Positions 16,306 through 23,727 of a stretch of DNA of 57,250 nucleotides are shown here, in pieces. Each line of letters begins with the position of its first letter. Within the stretch, counting starts at the first letter, position 1. This DNA comes from CAVWDU01 sp963840725 (GTDB lineage Bacteria > Pseudomonadota > Gammaproteobacteria > Pseudomonadales > Halieaceae), in NCBI GenBank assembly GCA_963840725.1, contig CAWIZY010000029.1, positions 1-57,250 of the forward strand, in the 5' to 3' direction. The notes below the pieces were generated by a model. It did not search any database. It was not told where the DNA came from and was given only the letters and a program-made list of their open reading frames with translations. The position numbers were made by a program, and so were the translations under genes.

Positions 16306-17589
16306 ATGGCAAAGTATTTGAAGGCTGGGATGCCCGTCGAAGAGGTCCAGACCCAGGACGCCAAGGTGCGCGGTATCGTGGAAGAAATCCTCGGCCGGAT
16401 AGAGCGAGAGGGCGACACGGCGATACGGGATTATTCCGCACAGTTCGACCAGTGGTCGCCGGAGCGCTTCCGGCTCAGCCCGGCAGAGATCGATGCCTGC
16501 TACCAGGCGTTGGGCAAACAGGTTATCGACGATATCCGTTTCGCCCAGGATCAGGTGCGCAATTTTGCCCGGATTCAGCGCAATTCCATGCAAGATGTCG
16601 AGGAAGAGACCCTGCCCGGCGTTGTCCTCGGTCACCGGCATATCCCGATGAGCAGCGTGGGCTGCTATGTACCCGGGGGGAAATACCCGCTGGTGGCATC
16701 AGCCCATATGTCGGTTGTTACTGCCAAAGTCGCCGGAGTAAAGCGCGTCATAGCCGCCGCTCCGCCTTTCAATGGCAAGCCGTCACCCGCCATCGTGGTC
16801 GCCATGGATATGGCGGGTGCAGACGAGATTTACTGCCTTGGTGGTGTACAGGCCGTCGGTGCCATGGCCATTGGTACCCACTCCATTGCGCCTGTAGATA
16901 TGATAGTCGGCCCCGGGAATGCCTTCGTCGCCGAGGCCAAGCGGCAGCTGTTCGGGCGCGTGGGTATCGACCTTTTTGCCGGGCCCACCGAAACCCTGGT
17001 GATCGCCGATGACAGCTGCGATGGTGAGCTTTGCGCTGCAGACTTGCTGGGTCAGGCGGAGCATGGGCCGAACTCCCCTGCGGTGCTGCTCACCAACTCG
17101 GAACAGCTGGCCCGCGATACTATGGCCGAGGTCGAGCGGCAATTGACGGTGCTTCCCACGGCGGAAATCGCCGGCGCTGCCTGGAGAGATTATGGTCAGG
17201 TGATCGTCGCGGACAGCTACGAGGAGATGGTGGAAATCGCCGATGAGATCGCGTCCGAGCATGTACAGGTCATGACCCGCGACCCGGATTACTTCCTCGA
17301 AAACATGAGTAACTACGGCGCGCTCTTCCTCGGCCAGGAGACCAATGTGTCCTATGGCGACAAGGTCATCGGCACCAACCATACTTTGCCAACGAAGAAA
17401 GCCGCACGGTATACTGGCGGTCTTTGGGTGGGCAAGTTTATCAAGACCTGCACCTTCCAGCGTGTTACCCCGGACGCCTCCGCCATGGTGGGTGAATATT
17501 GCTCCAGGCTGTGCGCGGTCGAAGGCTTTGCCGGGCACAAGGAACAGGCTGATATTCGCGTGAGACGGTATGGCAAAGGCGGGCAGTAG
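16306..17589 (+). CDS. HisD-family zinc dehydrogenase, HpsN-like
   Basis: A 427-residue member of the histidinol dehydrogenase family, NAD+-dependent four-electron alcohol-to-acid oxidation. Zinc and catalytic residues are present: the QxxH of LLGQAEHGP, the EH pair in ASEHVQV, SYGDKVIGTNHTLPT and the C-terminal histidine in EGFAGHKEQAD. Features such as the early KYLK, GCYVPGGKYPLVASAHMSVV and TKKAARYTGGLWVGKF are those of the catabolic HpsN-type branch (sulfopropanediol dehydrogenase) rather than biosynthetic HisD, and no his genes are nearby. The true alcohol substrate is unknown. It is first gene of an operon with the LacI regulator, which starts inside its 3' end, and is controlled from the operator at 16235-16250. 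Confidence 0.88.
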   Translation: MAKYLKAGMPVEEVQTQDAKVRGIVEEILGRIEREGDTAIRDYSAQFDQWSPERFRLSPAEIDACYQALGKQVIDDIRFAQDQVRNFARIQRNSMQDVEEETLPGVVLGHRHIPMSSVGCYVPGGKYPLVASAHMSVVTAKVAGVKRVIAAAPPFNGKPSPAIVVAMDMAGADEIYCLGGVQAVGAMAIGTHSIAPVDMIVGPGNAFVAEAKRQLFGRVGIDLFAGPTETLVIADDSCDGELCAADLLGQAEHGPNSPAVLLTNSEQLARDTMAEVERQLTVLPTAEIAGAAWRDYGQVIVADSYEEMVEIADEIASEHVQVMTRDPDYFLENMSNYGALFLGQETNVSYGDKVIGTNHTLPTKKAARYTGGLWVGKFIKTCTFQRVTPDASAMVGEYCSRLCAVEGFAGHKEQADIRVRRYGKGGQ

Positions 17590-18610
17590 TACCCGGAAAG
17601 AAATCTTCGCGAGCACCAAACGGCACGTGACGTCGTACGACGTTGCCCTCCATGCCGGCGTTTCCCAATCTGCAGTATCCCGCTGTTTCAAGCCTGGCGC
17701 GAGCGTGTCGAAAAAGATGCGCGAGCGTGTGATGGCTTCGGTCAAGGAATTGGGTTACAAGCCCAACGCGATCGCCCGGGGCCTGATAACCCGGCGTTCC
17801 AATATGGTGGCCGTGGTAGTTTCCAATCTCAATTTCTACCCGGAGGTTGTCTCCGAGCTGAACGCCCGGTTTTCAGAGCGCGGGGTGCATGTACTGCTTT
17901 TCACCCTGGATCACGAGAGCGATGTCAGCCGTACCCTGGACCAGGTCTGGCAGTACCAGGTTGATGGCGTGATTGTGGCCGCGCATCTGTCGTCGGAAGA
18001 GATCGCTGCTTTCGAGGAGCGTGATGTCCCCCTCGTGTTCTACAACCGCTCCTATGAAGATATACAGGTCAGCTCCGTGAGCTGCGATCAGGTGGGTGGC
18101 GAGCGGGTCCTGATAAACCTGCTGCTGCAGCGGGGTGATCACCGGTCATTCGCTGTTGTCACTGGGCCGCCGGATTCGGTGGTGAGCATGCAGCGGACGC
18201 GGGGTGCGCTGGAGTACCTGCGCGAGAATGCTATCGATGACGTCTCCCGGGTGACCGGTGATTACAGCTATGAATCAGGGCGTCGCTCGGTACAGCAGCT
18301 TATCGACGAGCGAGGTAGTGTCCCCGACGCGATTATCTGCGCCAACGACATGATGGCCTTCGGTGTCATGGACGAACTGCGCTACCACCTCGAACTCGAC
18401 GTCCCGGGCGATGTGTCAGTGGTGGGTTTCGATGGAGTCCGGGTCGCCTCGTGGGCCAGTTTTGATCTGGCGACCATCGACCAGCCCGTAGCGAGCATGA
18501 CGGCCGCGGCGGTGGCGATGTTGATGGACCGGGTCGACAACCACGATCTACCCCCTGAAAAGCGTCTGTTCTCTGGCGTGCTGCGCCAGGGCAGCACCAT
18601 TCGGCTCTAG
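17570..18610 (+). CDS. LacI family transcriptional regulator
   Basis: A 346-residue repressor-type regulator. Its N-terminal helix-turn-helix and hinge (about residues 18-70) read TSYDVALHAGVSQSAVSRCF and ELGYKPNAIARGL. A periplasmic-binding-protein-like effector domain follows, with GVIVAAHLSS, PDAIICANDMMAFGVMD and DVSVVGFDG. Start overlaps the dehydrogenase gene by 20 bp, so it is cotranscribed with it and probably autoregulated through the operator at 16235-16250. It is the best candidate to bind the six TTCGAA-centred palindromes of this region, and so to be the master switch of the regulon. The inducer is probably a pathway intermediate. Confidence 0.94.
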   Translation: MAKAGSSTRKEIFASTKRHVTSYDVALHAGVSQSAVSRCFKPGASVSKKMRERVMASVKELGYKPNAIARGLITRRSNMVAVVVSNLNFYPEVVSELNARFSERGVHVLLFTLDHESDVSRTLDQVWQYQVDGVIVAAHLSSEEIAAFEERDVPLVFYNRSYEDIQVSSVSCDQVGGERVLINLLLQRGDHRSFAVVTGPPDSVVSMQRTRGALEYLRENAIDDVSRVTGDYSYESGRRSVQQLIDERGSVPDAIICANDMMAFGVMDELRYHLELDVPGDVSVVGFDGVRVASWASFDLATIDQPVASMTAAAVAMLMDRVDNHDLPPEKRLFSGVLRQGSTIRL

Positions 18611-18630
18611 GGTTGTTTTTTGGAACCGGA

Positions 18631-18646
18631 GTGCATTCGAAGTACA
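18631..18646 (+). promoter_or_regulatory. LacI-type operator, copy 3 (MetE-like/aldolase operon)
   Basis: GTGCATTCGAAGTACA, 55 bp upstream of the MetE-like gene and 21 bp after the lacI stop. Fifteen of 16 bases match copy 1. Confidence 0.72.
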
Positions 18647-18700
18647 GCCGTGCACCTGAACGCGCTGTGGCACTAGCTCGCACACGACGAGGAATGAGCA

Positions 18701-19855
18701 ATGAAAACAAGTACTGATCGCATCCTGACTACTCACGTCGGTAGTCTACCCCGCTCCAAGGCAGTGACCGATGGCGTGTTTGCCCGAGAAAACGAACAGC
18801 CCTATGACCGCGAAAACCTCGCCGCGATCCTGACCGCCGCGGTGGACGATGTGGTCTCGAAGCAGGTCCGCGCGGGTGTTGATGTGGTCAGCGACGGTGA
18901 AATGAGCAAGATCAGTTACGCCACCTATATCAAGGACCGGATCACCGGCTTTGCCGGCGACAGTGAGCGCAACGCGCCGGCGGACCTGGAGCAGTTTCCC
19001 GGCTTTCTCAAGCGCCAGGCCGGCTCGGGGGGAACGCCGAGTTATCGCCGCCCAAGCTGCGTGGCGGAGATCGCGGTCAAGGACATGGGGCCGCTGGAAC
19101 TGGATCTGGCCAACTTTACCGCGGCAGTTGGTCGACACGGCCCCGTGGAGGGGTTCATGAACGCCGCCTCACCCGGCGTGATCGCGCTCTTCCAGCCCAA
19201 TCTGTATTACCCGAGTCACCGGGATTACCTGGAGGCGCTGGGCGAAGCCATGCGTCATGAATACGAGGCCATTGTCGCTGCCGGGTATATCCTGCAGCTC
19301 GATTCGCCCGACCTCGGCCTGGGTCGGCACATGATGTTCAAGGACAAGCCCGAGGCCGAGTATGTGGGGCTGGCAAATCTCCATGTAGAGGTGCTGAACC
19401 ACGCGCTGCGCAACGTACCGGCAGAGAAGGTGCGACTGCATGTTTGTTGGGGTAATTACGAGGGGCCCCACCACTGTGATGCGCCCATGGAAACCGTATT
19501 GCCGATCGCCCTGCGGGCCAAGCCACAGGCCCTGTTGTTCGAGTCCGCGAACCCGCGACACGCCCATGAATGGGAAGTGTTCCGGGACGCCGATATTCCA
19601 CAAGACAAGGTTCTCGTGCCCGGCGTGATCGACTCTACGACCAACTTCGTGGAGCACCCGCGCCTGGTGGCCCAGCGCATCAATTGCTTTGCCGACATCG
19701 TCGGTCGAGAGCGGGTTATTGCCGGTACCGATTGCGGGTTTTCCACCTTCGCGGGCTTCGGTGCGGTAGATGAGGATATCGTCTACGCCAAGCTCGGCTC
19801 GATGGTGGAGGGCGCTGCCCTCGCCAGTGAACAACTCTGGGGGCGGGTGGCGTGA
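18701..19855 (+). CDS. MetE-family zinc methyltransferase/alkyltransferase-like protein
   Basis: A 384-residue protein of the cobalamin-independent methionine synthase C-terminal family, starting with the typical TTHVGSLPRS. Zinc ligands are in place: H247 and C249 in LHVCWGN, and C345 in GTDCGF. At this length it lacks the MetE N-terminal half and resembles the stand-alone class that includes epoxyalkane:coenzyme M transferase, so it need not make methionine. A plausible job is demethylation or thiol transfer on the pathway compound. The next gene, an aldolase, starts inside its stop codon (GTGA). RBS GAGGAATGAGCA. Regulated from the operator at 18631-18646. Confidence 0.88.
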   Translation: MKTSTDRILTTHVGSLPRSKAVTDGVFARENEQPYDRENLAAILTAAVDDVVSKQVRAGVDVVSDGEMSKISYATYIKDRITGFAGDSERNAPADLEQFPGFLKRQAGSGGTPSYRRPSCVAEIAVKDMGPLELDLANFTAAVGRHGPVEGFMNAASPGVIALFQPNLYYPSHRDYLEALGEAMRHEYEAIVAAGYILQLDSPDLGLGRHMMFKDKPEAEYVGLANLHVEVLNHALRNVPAEKVRLHVCWGNYEGPHHCDAPMETVLPIALRAKPQALLFESANPRHAHEWEVFRDADIPQDKVLVPGVIDSTTNFVEHPRLVAQRINCFADIVGRERVIAGTDCGFSTFAGFGAVDEDIVYAKLGSMVEGAALASEQLWGRVA

Positions 19856-20610
19856 CCCACAGCTTCAGGCAGCGGCTGGCGGCTGGTGAGCAACTGCTGG
19901 GAACATTCATCAAGACACCCGCGCCGATGGTGTGCGAGGTGCTGGCCAGTTCAGCGCTGGATGTGCTCTGTATCGACGCCGAGCATGCACCTTTCGACCG
20001 GCTGGTCCAGGACCAATGCATTCACGCGGTACGCAGCGCCGGCAAGGCTTCCCTGGTGCGCGTCCCCTCCGGCGCGCCCGAGCATATCCTCAACGCGCTC
20101 GACTGCGGGGCCACCGGGATTGTAGTGCCCCACGTCACCACACCGGAGGTCGCTGAGCAGGTGGCACGGGCCACTCATTTTGGCGCGGGAGGGCGCGGCT
20201 ATGCGGGCTCCACCCGCGCCGCGGGCTATACCCGCAAGGCCATGGCCGCACACCTGGCGGATAGCGCCGAGCAGACCGCGGTGATTGCCCAGATCGAGGA
20301 CGTGGAAGCCCTGGACGCCATTGACGAGATCGCCGCGGTCGACCGGGTGGACTGTCTGTTCGTGGGGCGAATTGATCTCACTGTGGCGCTGGGTGCGGCC
20401 TCGCCTCAAGACCCCGCGGTTATCGCGGCGGTGGAGAAGATTTGCCGCAGTGCCGGCGATGCGGGCAGGCCTGTCGGGATGTTTGTCGGTGACCTCGACG
20501 AGGTGCCCCGCTGGCAGGAGGCGGGTGCAAGTCTTTTCCTGCTGGCCTCGGATCACGGGTTCCTGCTGCAGGGAGCCGCGGCCCTCGCGAACCGCTTTCG
20601 TGGACAATGA
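19852..20610 (+). CDS. HpcH/HpaI-family class II aldolase
   Basis: A 252-residue aldolase of the 4-hydroxy-2-oxo acid type, which cleaves to pyruvate plus an aldehyde. Residues corresponding to the E. coli HpaI active site occur at the same numbers: His45 (DAEHAPFD), Arg70 (LVRVP), Asp84 (ALDCGA), metal ligands Glu149 (IAQIED) and Asp175 (VGRIDL). The phosphate/carboxylate-binding region GGRGYAGSTRAAGY is also normal. GTG start overlaps the preceding stop by 4 bp, indicating translational coupling to the MetE-like protein. It probably performs the final carbon-carbon cleavage of the pathway. Confidence 0.93.
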   Translation: MTHSFRQRLAAGEQLLGTFIKTPAPMVCEVLASSALDVLCIDAEHAPFDRLVQDQCIHAVRSAGKASLVRVPSGAPEHILNALDCGATGIVVPHVTTPEVAEQVARATHFGAGGRGYAGSTRAAGYTRKAMAAHLADSAEQTAVIAQIEDVEALDAIDEIAAVDRVDCLFVGRIDLTVALGAASPQDPAVIAAVEKICRSAGDAGRPVGMFVGDLDEVPRWQEAGASLFLLASDHGFLLQGAAALANRFRGQ

Positions 20611-20613
20611 TCG

Positions 20614-21507
20614 TCAATCGATGCGGTAGAAATCTGCCGCGCTCTGGTAGAACAGCTGCTGCCTTTCGGTGGCACTGAAGCCTGAGCAAGCGGCGTCGTA
20701 GGTGTCCCACAGGGCCTCATAGCTGTTATACAGTTTGTCGACCGGGAAGTTCGAGCCAAACATCACGCGCTCGGGCCCGAAGGTGTCGATCGCGGTCATG
20801 ATGAGCGGGCGCAGTTCCTGCGGACGCCAGTCCGGGTTGAACATGCCCAGGCCGGACACCTTGCAATAAACCCGGGGCAGCTCCGCCAGCGCCTCAAGGC
20901 CTGATCGCCAGCTCGCCAATCCAGAGGGGCTCTGGTCCCAGGGTGAGCCGCAGTGACACAAGGCCACCGGCAACTCAGGCAGCTGTTTCAACAGGGCTAT
21001 CACCCGCTCCATCTGTGGTGGAATCATCTGCAGGTCAAAACTGGCACCCATGGCTGACAACTCGCCCAGCCCGGCCAGAAATCCGGGACTTTCCAGCAGG
21101 GCGTCGCTGCCGTGTTTGCGGTCTTCCTCGGGGTGGCGGCCCAGTATCTGCCGTACGCCGCGAAATCCGCTGAGGGCGCTATGCTGGTCGAGCGTTGCCC
21201 GGACGTCGGTGGCGCTCAGATCGCAGGATGCCACGAACACGGAGGGGCAGGGCTTCTGGGCATCTAGCCATCGGCTTTCCCTGAGTTCGTCCCCGGCTGC
21301 AACGCCGACCTGGATGTGAACAGAGCGATCAGGCACGTAGCGGGGCGACTCTCCCAGGAAGTCGGCCACCAGGTAGTTGCGTTGTATCGGTGTCGGGTCT
21401 CCGAAAAACCTGGGTTCGCCGCTCGCCATTAACCAGGGGTAGTGGCAGGCCTCCAGGTCCCAGAGGTGGTGGTGGGCATCGATAAAGGGTCCGAAACTCT
21501 GACTCAT
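20614..21507 (-). CDS. Amidohydrolase 2 family enzyme (lactonase-like)
   Basis: A 298-residue TIM-barrel hydrolase of the Amidohydrolase_2 family, which includes L-fuconolactonase and 2-pyrone-4,6-dicarboxylate lactonase. It starts with the metal motif FIDAHHHLWD; then VHIQVG, the histidine in VALCHCGSP and the aspartate in MFGSNFPVDK. The start at 21507 (MSQSFGPF) is preferred to the longer 21576 because the latter runs through the operator at 21539-21554. A sugar-lactone-type hydrolysis would fit with the SDR and the HpaI-type aldolase. Convergent with the aldolase gene, 3 bp between stops. Confidence 0.88.
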   Translation of the reverse strand: MSQSFGPFIDAHHHLWDLEACHYPWLMASGEPRFFGDPTPIQRNYLVADFLGESPRYVPDRSVHIQVGVAAGDELRESRWLDAQKPCPSVFVASCDLSATDVRATLDQHSALSGFRGVRQILGRHPEEDRKHGSDALLESPGFLAGLGELSAMGASFDLQMIPPQMERVIALLKQLPELPVALCHCGSPWDQSPSGLASWRSGLEALAELPRVYCKVSGLGMFNPDWRPQELRPLIMTAIDTFGPERVMFGSNFPVDKLYNSYEALWDTYDAACSGFSATERQQLFYQSAADFYRID

Positions 21508-21538
21508 GGGCTGTAATCCGGTCTCGCTTGAGTTAGTA

Positions 21539-21554
21539 TTGCATTCGAAGTACA
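21539..21554. promoter_or_regulatory. LacI-type operator, copy 4 (amidohydrolase / bicupin)
   Basis: TTGCATTCGAAGTACA, identical to copy 1, between the divergent amidohydrolase and bicupin genes and able to control both. Confidence 0.75.
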
Positions 21555-21629
21555 TTTTCCAGAACTGGCCGCCCACCGCAAGGGTTGGTCGTGGATTAGC
21601 ATAATAAATGTATGAATGGAGACTCAGCC

Positions 21630-22682
21630 ATGCCCCAGCAGTGGACCCCCGAAGCCATGGAGCAACGGCTGGTGCGTTACACCGAGCTTCGCCCCTGCCG
21701 CAATGCTTTCGTCGATACCTATACGCCAGGCAGCGACCAGAAGGAAAACTTCACCGTGATCGGCCCAGGTGTCGCTGAGCATCCCGACCAGCACGTGCAT
21801 ATCACTGAGCCACACGGCTTCAATATCGGTGGCGCGCGCCAACCCCCGGGGTGCACGAATTCGCAGCACAGCCACACGACCGAGGAGGTTTTCATCGTAC
21901 ACCAGGGCCACTGGGCGTTTCGCTGGGGTGATCACTGCCAGGATGGAGAGGTGGTGCTGGGGCCGGGCGACTGCATCAGTATTCCCGTCAATGTATTCAG
22001 GGGATTTGAGAACGTCGGTGATGACATCGGCTACCTGTTCGCGGTACTCGGCGGCAGTGATCCCGGTAATGTCGTGTGGGCGCCAGAGGTCTTCGAAAAG
22101 GCCGCAGAGTACGGCCTTGTCCTGCTGGAAAACGGTCGCCTGGTCGATACCACTCGCGGCGAGACGGTGCCCGCCGGACTCAGCCCCATGCCGCCGACCA
22201 CACCGGCGCAGGTCGATGCGCACCGGCGTATGAGCATGGAGGAAATGCTCGAGTGCGTGCTCCACGAACATGAGCAGCCACACGCACCGGACTCGAATCT
22301 CACCCGGGCGCTGTCCGGCGTGCGTGAGTCGGCTGTGATCGGACCCGCCAATCCCGCGGAGGGCATAGGCTCGGGTAAGCTTGGCTGGAACCATGGCTTC
22401 CATGTGCGTCGCCTGGATCTGGCCCCCGGAGCGAACCTCCCTGTGCATGCTCGCGGGGAGGAGGAAGTGATTTACCTGCACCGCGGTGCCCTCGCGTTCC
22501 AGTGGGGAGAAGACTCTTTGCTGCTGGCGGAAGGGGATGTACTGACGGTGCCCCGGTCGCTCATGCACAGCTATACCAATTCGGGAAGCGACCCTGCCGT
22601 GGCCTACATCGTCCGCGGCGGAGACGCGCCCGCAGCAGCTACCTGGGGTGAGCCCGCTGTCCGCCTCGCGGCTGCGCATTGA
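21630..22682 (+). CDS. Bicupin protein
   Basis: About 350 residues with two cupin domains (roughly residues 60-165 and 255-340). Domain 1 keeps motif 1 (SQHSHTTEEVFIVHQG, with HxH and Glu), but motif 2 has Arg where the third metal His is usual (PVNVFRGFEN). Domain 2 keeps the motif-2 His (PRSLMHSYTN), while its HxH has become HAR. The metal centres are therefore unusual. Possible roles are a dioxygenase, isomerase or KdgF-like ring-opening enzyme. Start at 21630 is chosen for the GGAG 8 bases upstream; 21612 lacks one. First gene of the operon cupin-SnoaL-symporter-SnoaL. Confidence 0.85.
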   Translation: MPQQWTPEAMEQRLVRYTELRPCRNAFVDTYTPGSDQKENFTVIGPGVAEHPDQHVHITEPHGFNIGGARQPPGCTNSQHSHTTEEVFIVHQGHWAFRWGDHCQDGEVVLGPGDCISIPVNVFRGFENVGDDIGYLFAVLGGSDPGNVVWAPEVFEKAAEYGLVLLENGRLVDTTRGETVPAGLSPMPPTTPAQVDAHRRMSMEEMLECVLHEHEQPHAPDSNLTRALSGVRESAVIGPANPAEGIGSGKLGWNHGFHVRRLDLAPGANLPVHARGEEEVIYLHRGALAFQWGEDSLLLAEGDVLTVPRSLMHSYTNSGSDPAVAYIVRGGDAPAAATWGEPAVRLAAAH

Positions 22683-22740
22683 CCCACCTTGCCCGGCGGT
22701 ATCCGACCCTGGCCTGTCATTCCCTGTTTCGGTGCAGCAC

Positions 22741-23727
22741 ATGACTGGGCTGGCGTCTCTTTACGCCGCCCTGGCCCAGGGGCGCGGGGCTGCGGTCACC
22801 GCAGTTGAACAGCACCTGACCGATGACGTCTGCTGGCGGGTGGCCCACCCGATCAACGACCTGCAGGGCCGGTCCGCGGTCCTGGAGGGGTTCCTGTTGC
22901 CCCTGGCCACAGCGCTTCCCGACCTTGAGCGGCGCCGCTTCATCGAGATTCCGGGTGAGTACCAGGGTGAGCGCTGGATCGCCGGAACCGGCTACCTGGC
23001 CGGTACGTTCGTCCGAGCGCTCTTGGGTATTCCAGCAACCGGCCGCACACTCTATCTGCGTTACACCGAGCTGACCCGCATGCGCGGCGAGCGCATTGCC
23101 GAATGCTACCTGATTCCCGACTTTCTCGATGCCATGGCGCAGGCGGGCGTCTATCCTCTGCGCGCCGGGCTGGGCCACGGTGGCCTGATACTGCCGCCGG
23201 CGAGCCTGGACGGACTTTGCACCGAGGATGCCGACCCGGTCTACGCCGCCAGCAGTGTACAACTGGTGATGGACATGCTCGATTGCCTGCGGCGTTTTGA
23301 CGGCGTCTCGCTGGAAAGCATGGACCTGGAAAACTACTGGCATTCCGACTTCATGTGGTATGGCCCCGCCGGTATCGGCACCACCCGCGGTATTTCAGGC
23401 TTTCGCCGGCATCACCAGGGGCCATTCGTGTCTGCATTCCCCGACCGCGACGTGGACCACCACGCCTGCACGGTTGCCTGCGGCGACTATGTCGCCACCG
23501 GTGGCTGGCCGCATATGCACGGCACTCACCTGGGTGCCGGGTGGCTGGGGCTGCCGGCGTCGGGGAGGCGCCTGGAACTGCGGGTGATGGATATATGGCG
23601 TCGAGAAGGCGCGCTCCTGAAGGAAAACTGGGTGGCGATAGACATTGCGCAGGTGCTGCTGCAGATGGGCCTGGATGTCTTTGCCCAAATGAGAGAAATA
23701 CGACAGGTGGGAACGCCCAATGGATGA
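22741..23727 (+). CDS. Two-domain SnoaL/NTF2-like protein, subfamily B (copy 1)
   Basis: About 328 residues, two SnoaL-like domains. Domain 1: HPINDLQGRSAVLEGFLLPL and ERRRFIEIPG. Domain 2: WYGPAGIGTTRGISGFRRHH, GPFVSAFPDRD and ENWVAIDIAQV. Closest relative in the window is the oppositely oriented gene at 26359-27366. Longer in-frame starts reach back to 22648, overlapping the bicupin gene; 22741 is the first that gives the usual SnoaL N-terminus. Its 3' end overlaps the symporter gene by 8 bp. Enzymatic role unknown. Confidence 0.83.
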   Translation: MTGLASLYAALAQGRGAAVTAVEQHLTDDVCWRVAHPINDLQGRSAVLEGFLLPLATALPDLERRRFIEIPGEYQGERWIAGTGYLAGTFVRALLGIPATGRTLYLRYTELTRMRGERIAECYLIPDFLDAMAQAGVYPLRAGLGHGGLILPPASLDGLCTEDADPVYAASSVQLVMDMLDCLRRFDGVSLESMDLENYWHSDFMWYGPAGIGTTRGISGFRRHHQGPFVSAFPDRDVDHHACTVACGDYVATGGWPHMHGTHLGAGWLGLPASGRRLELRVMDIWRREGALLKENWVAIDIAQVLLQMGLDVFAQMREIRQVGTPNG

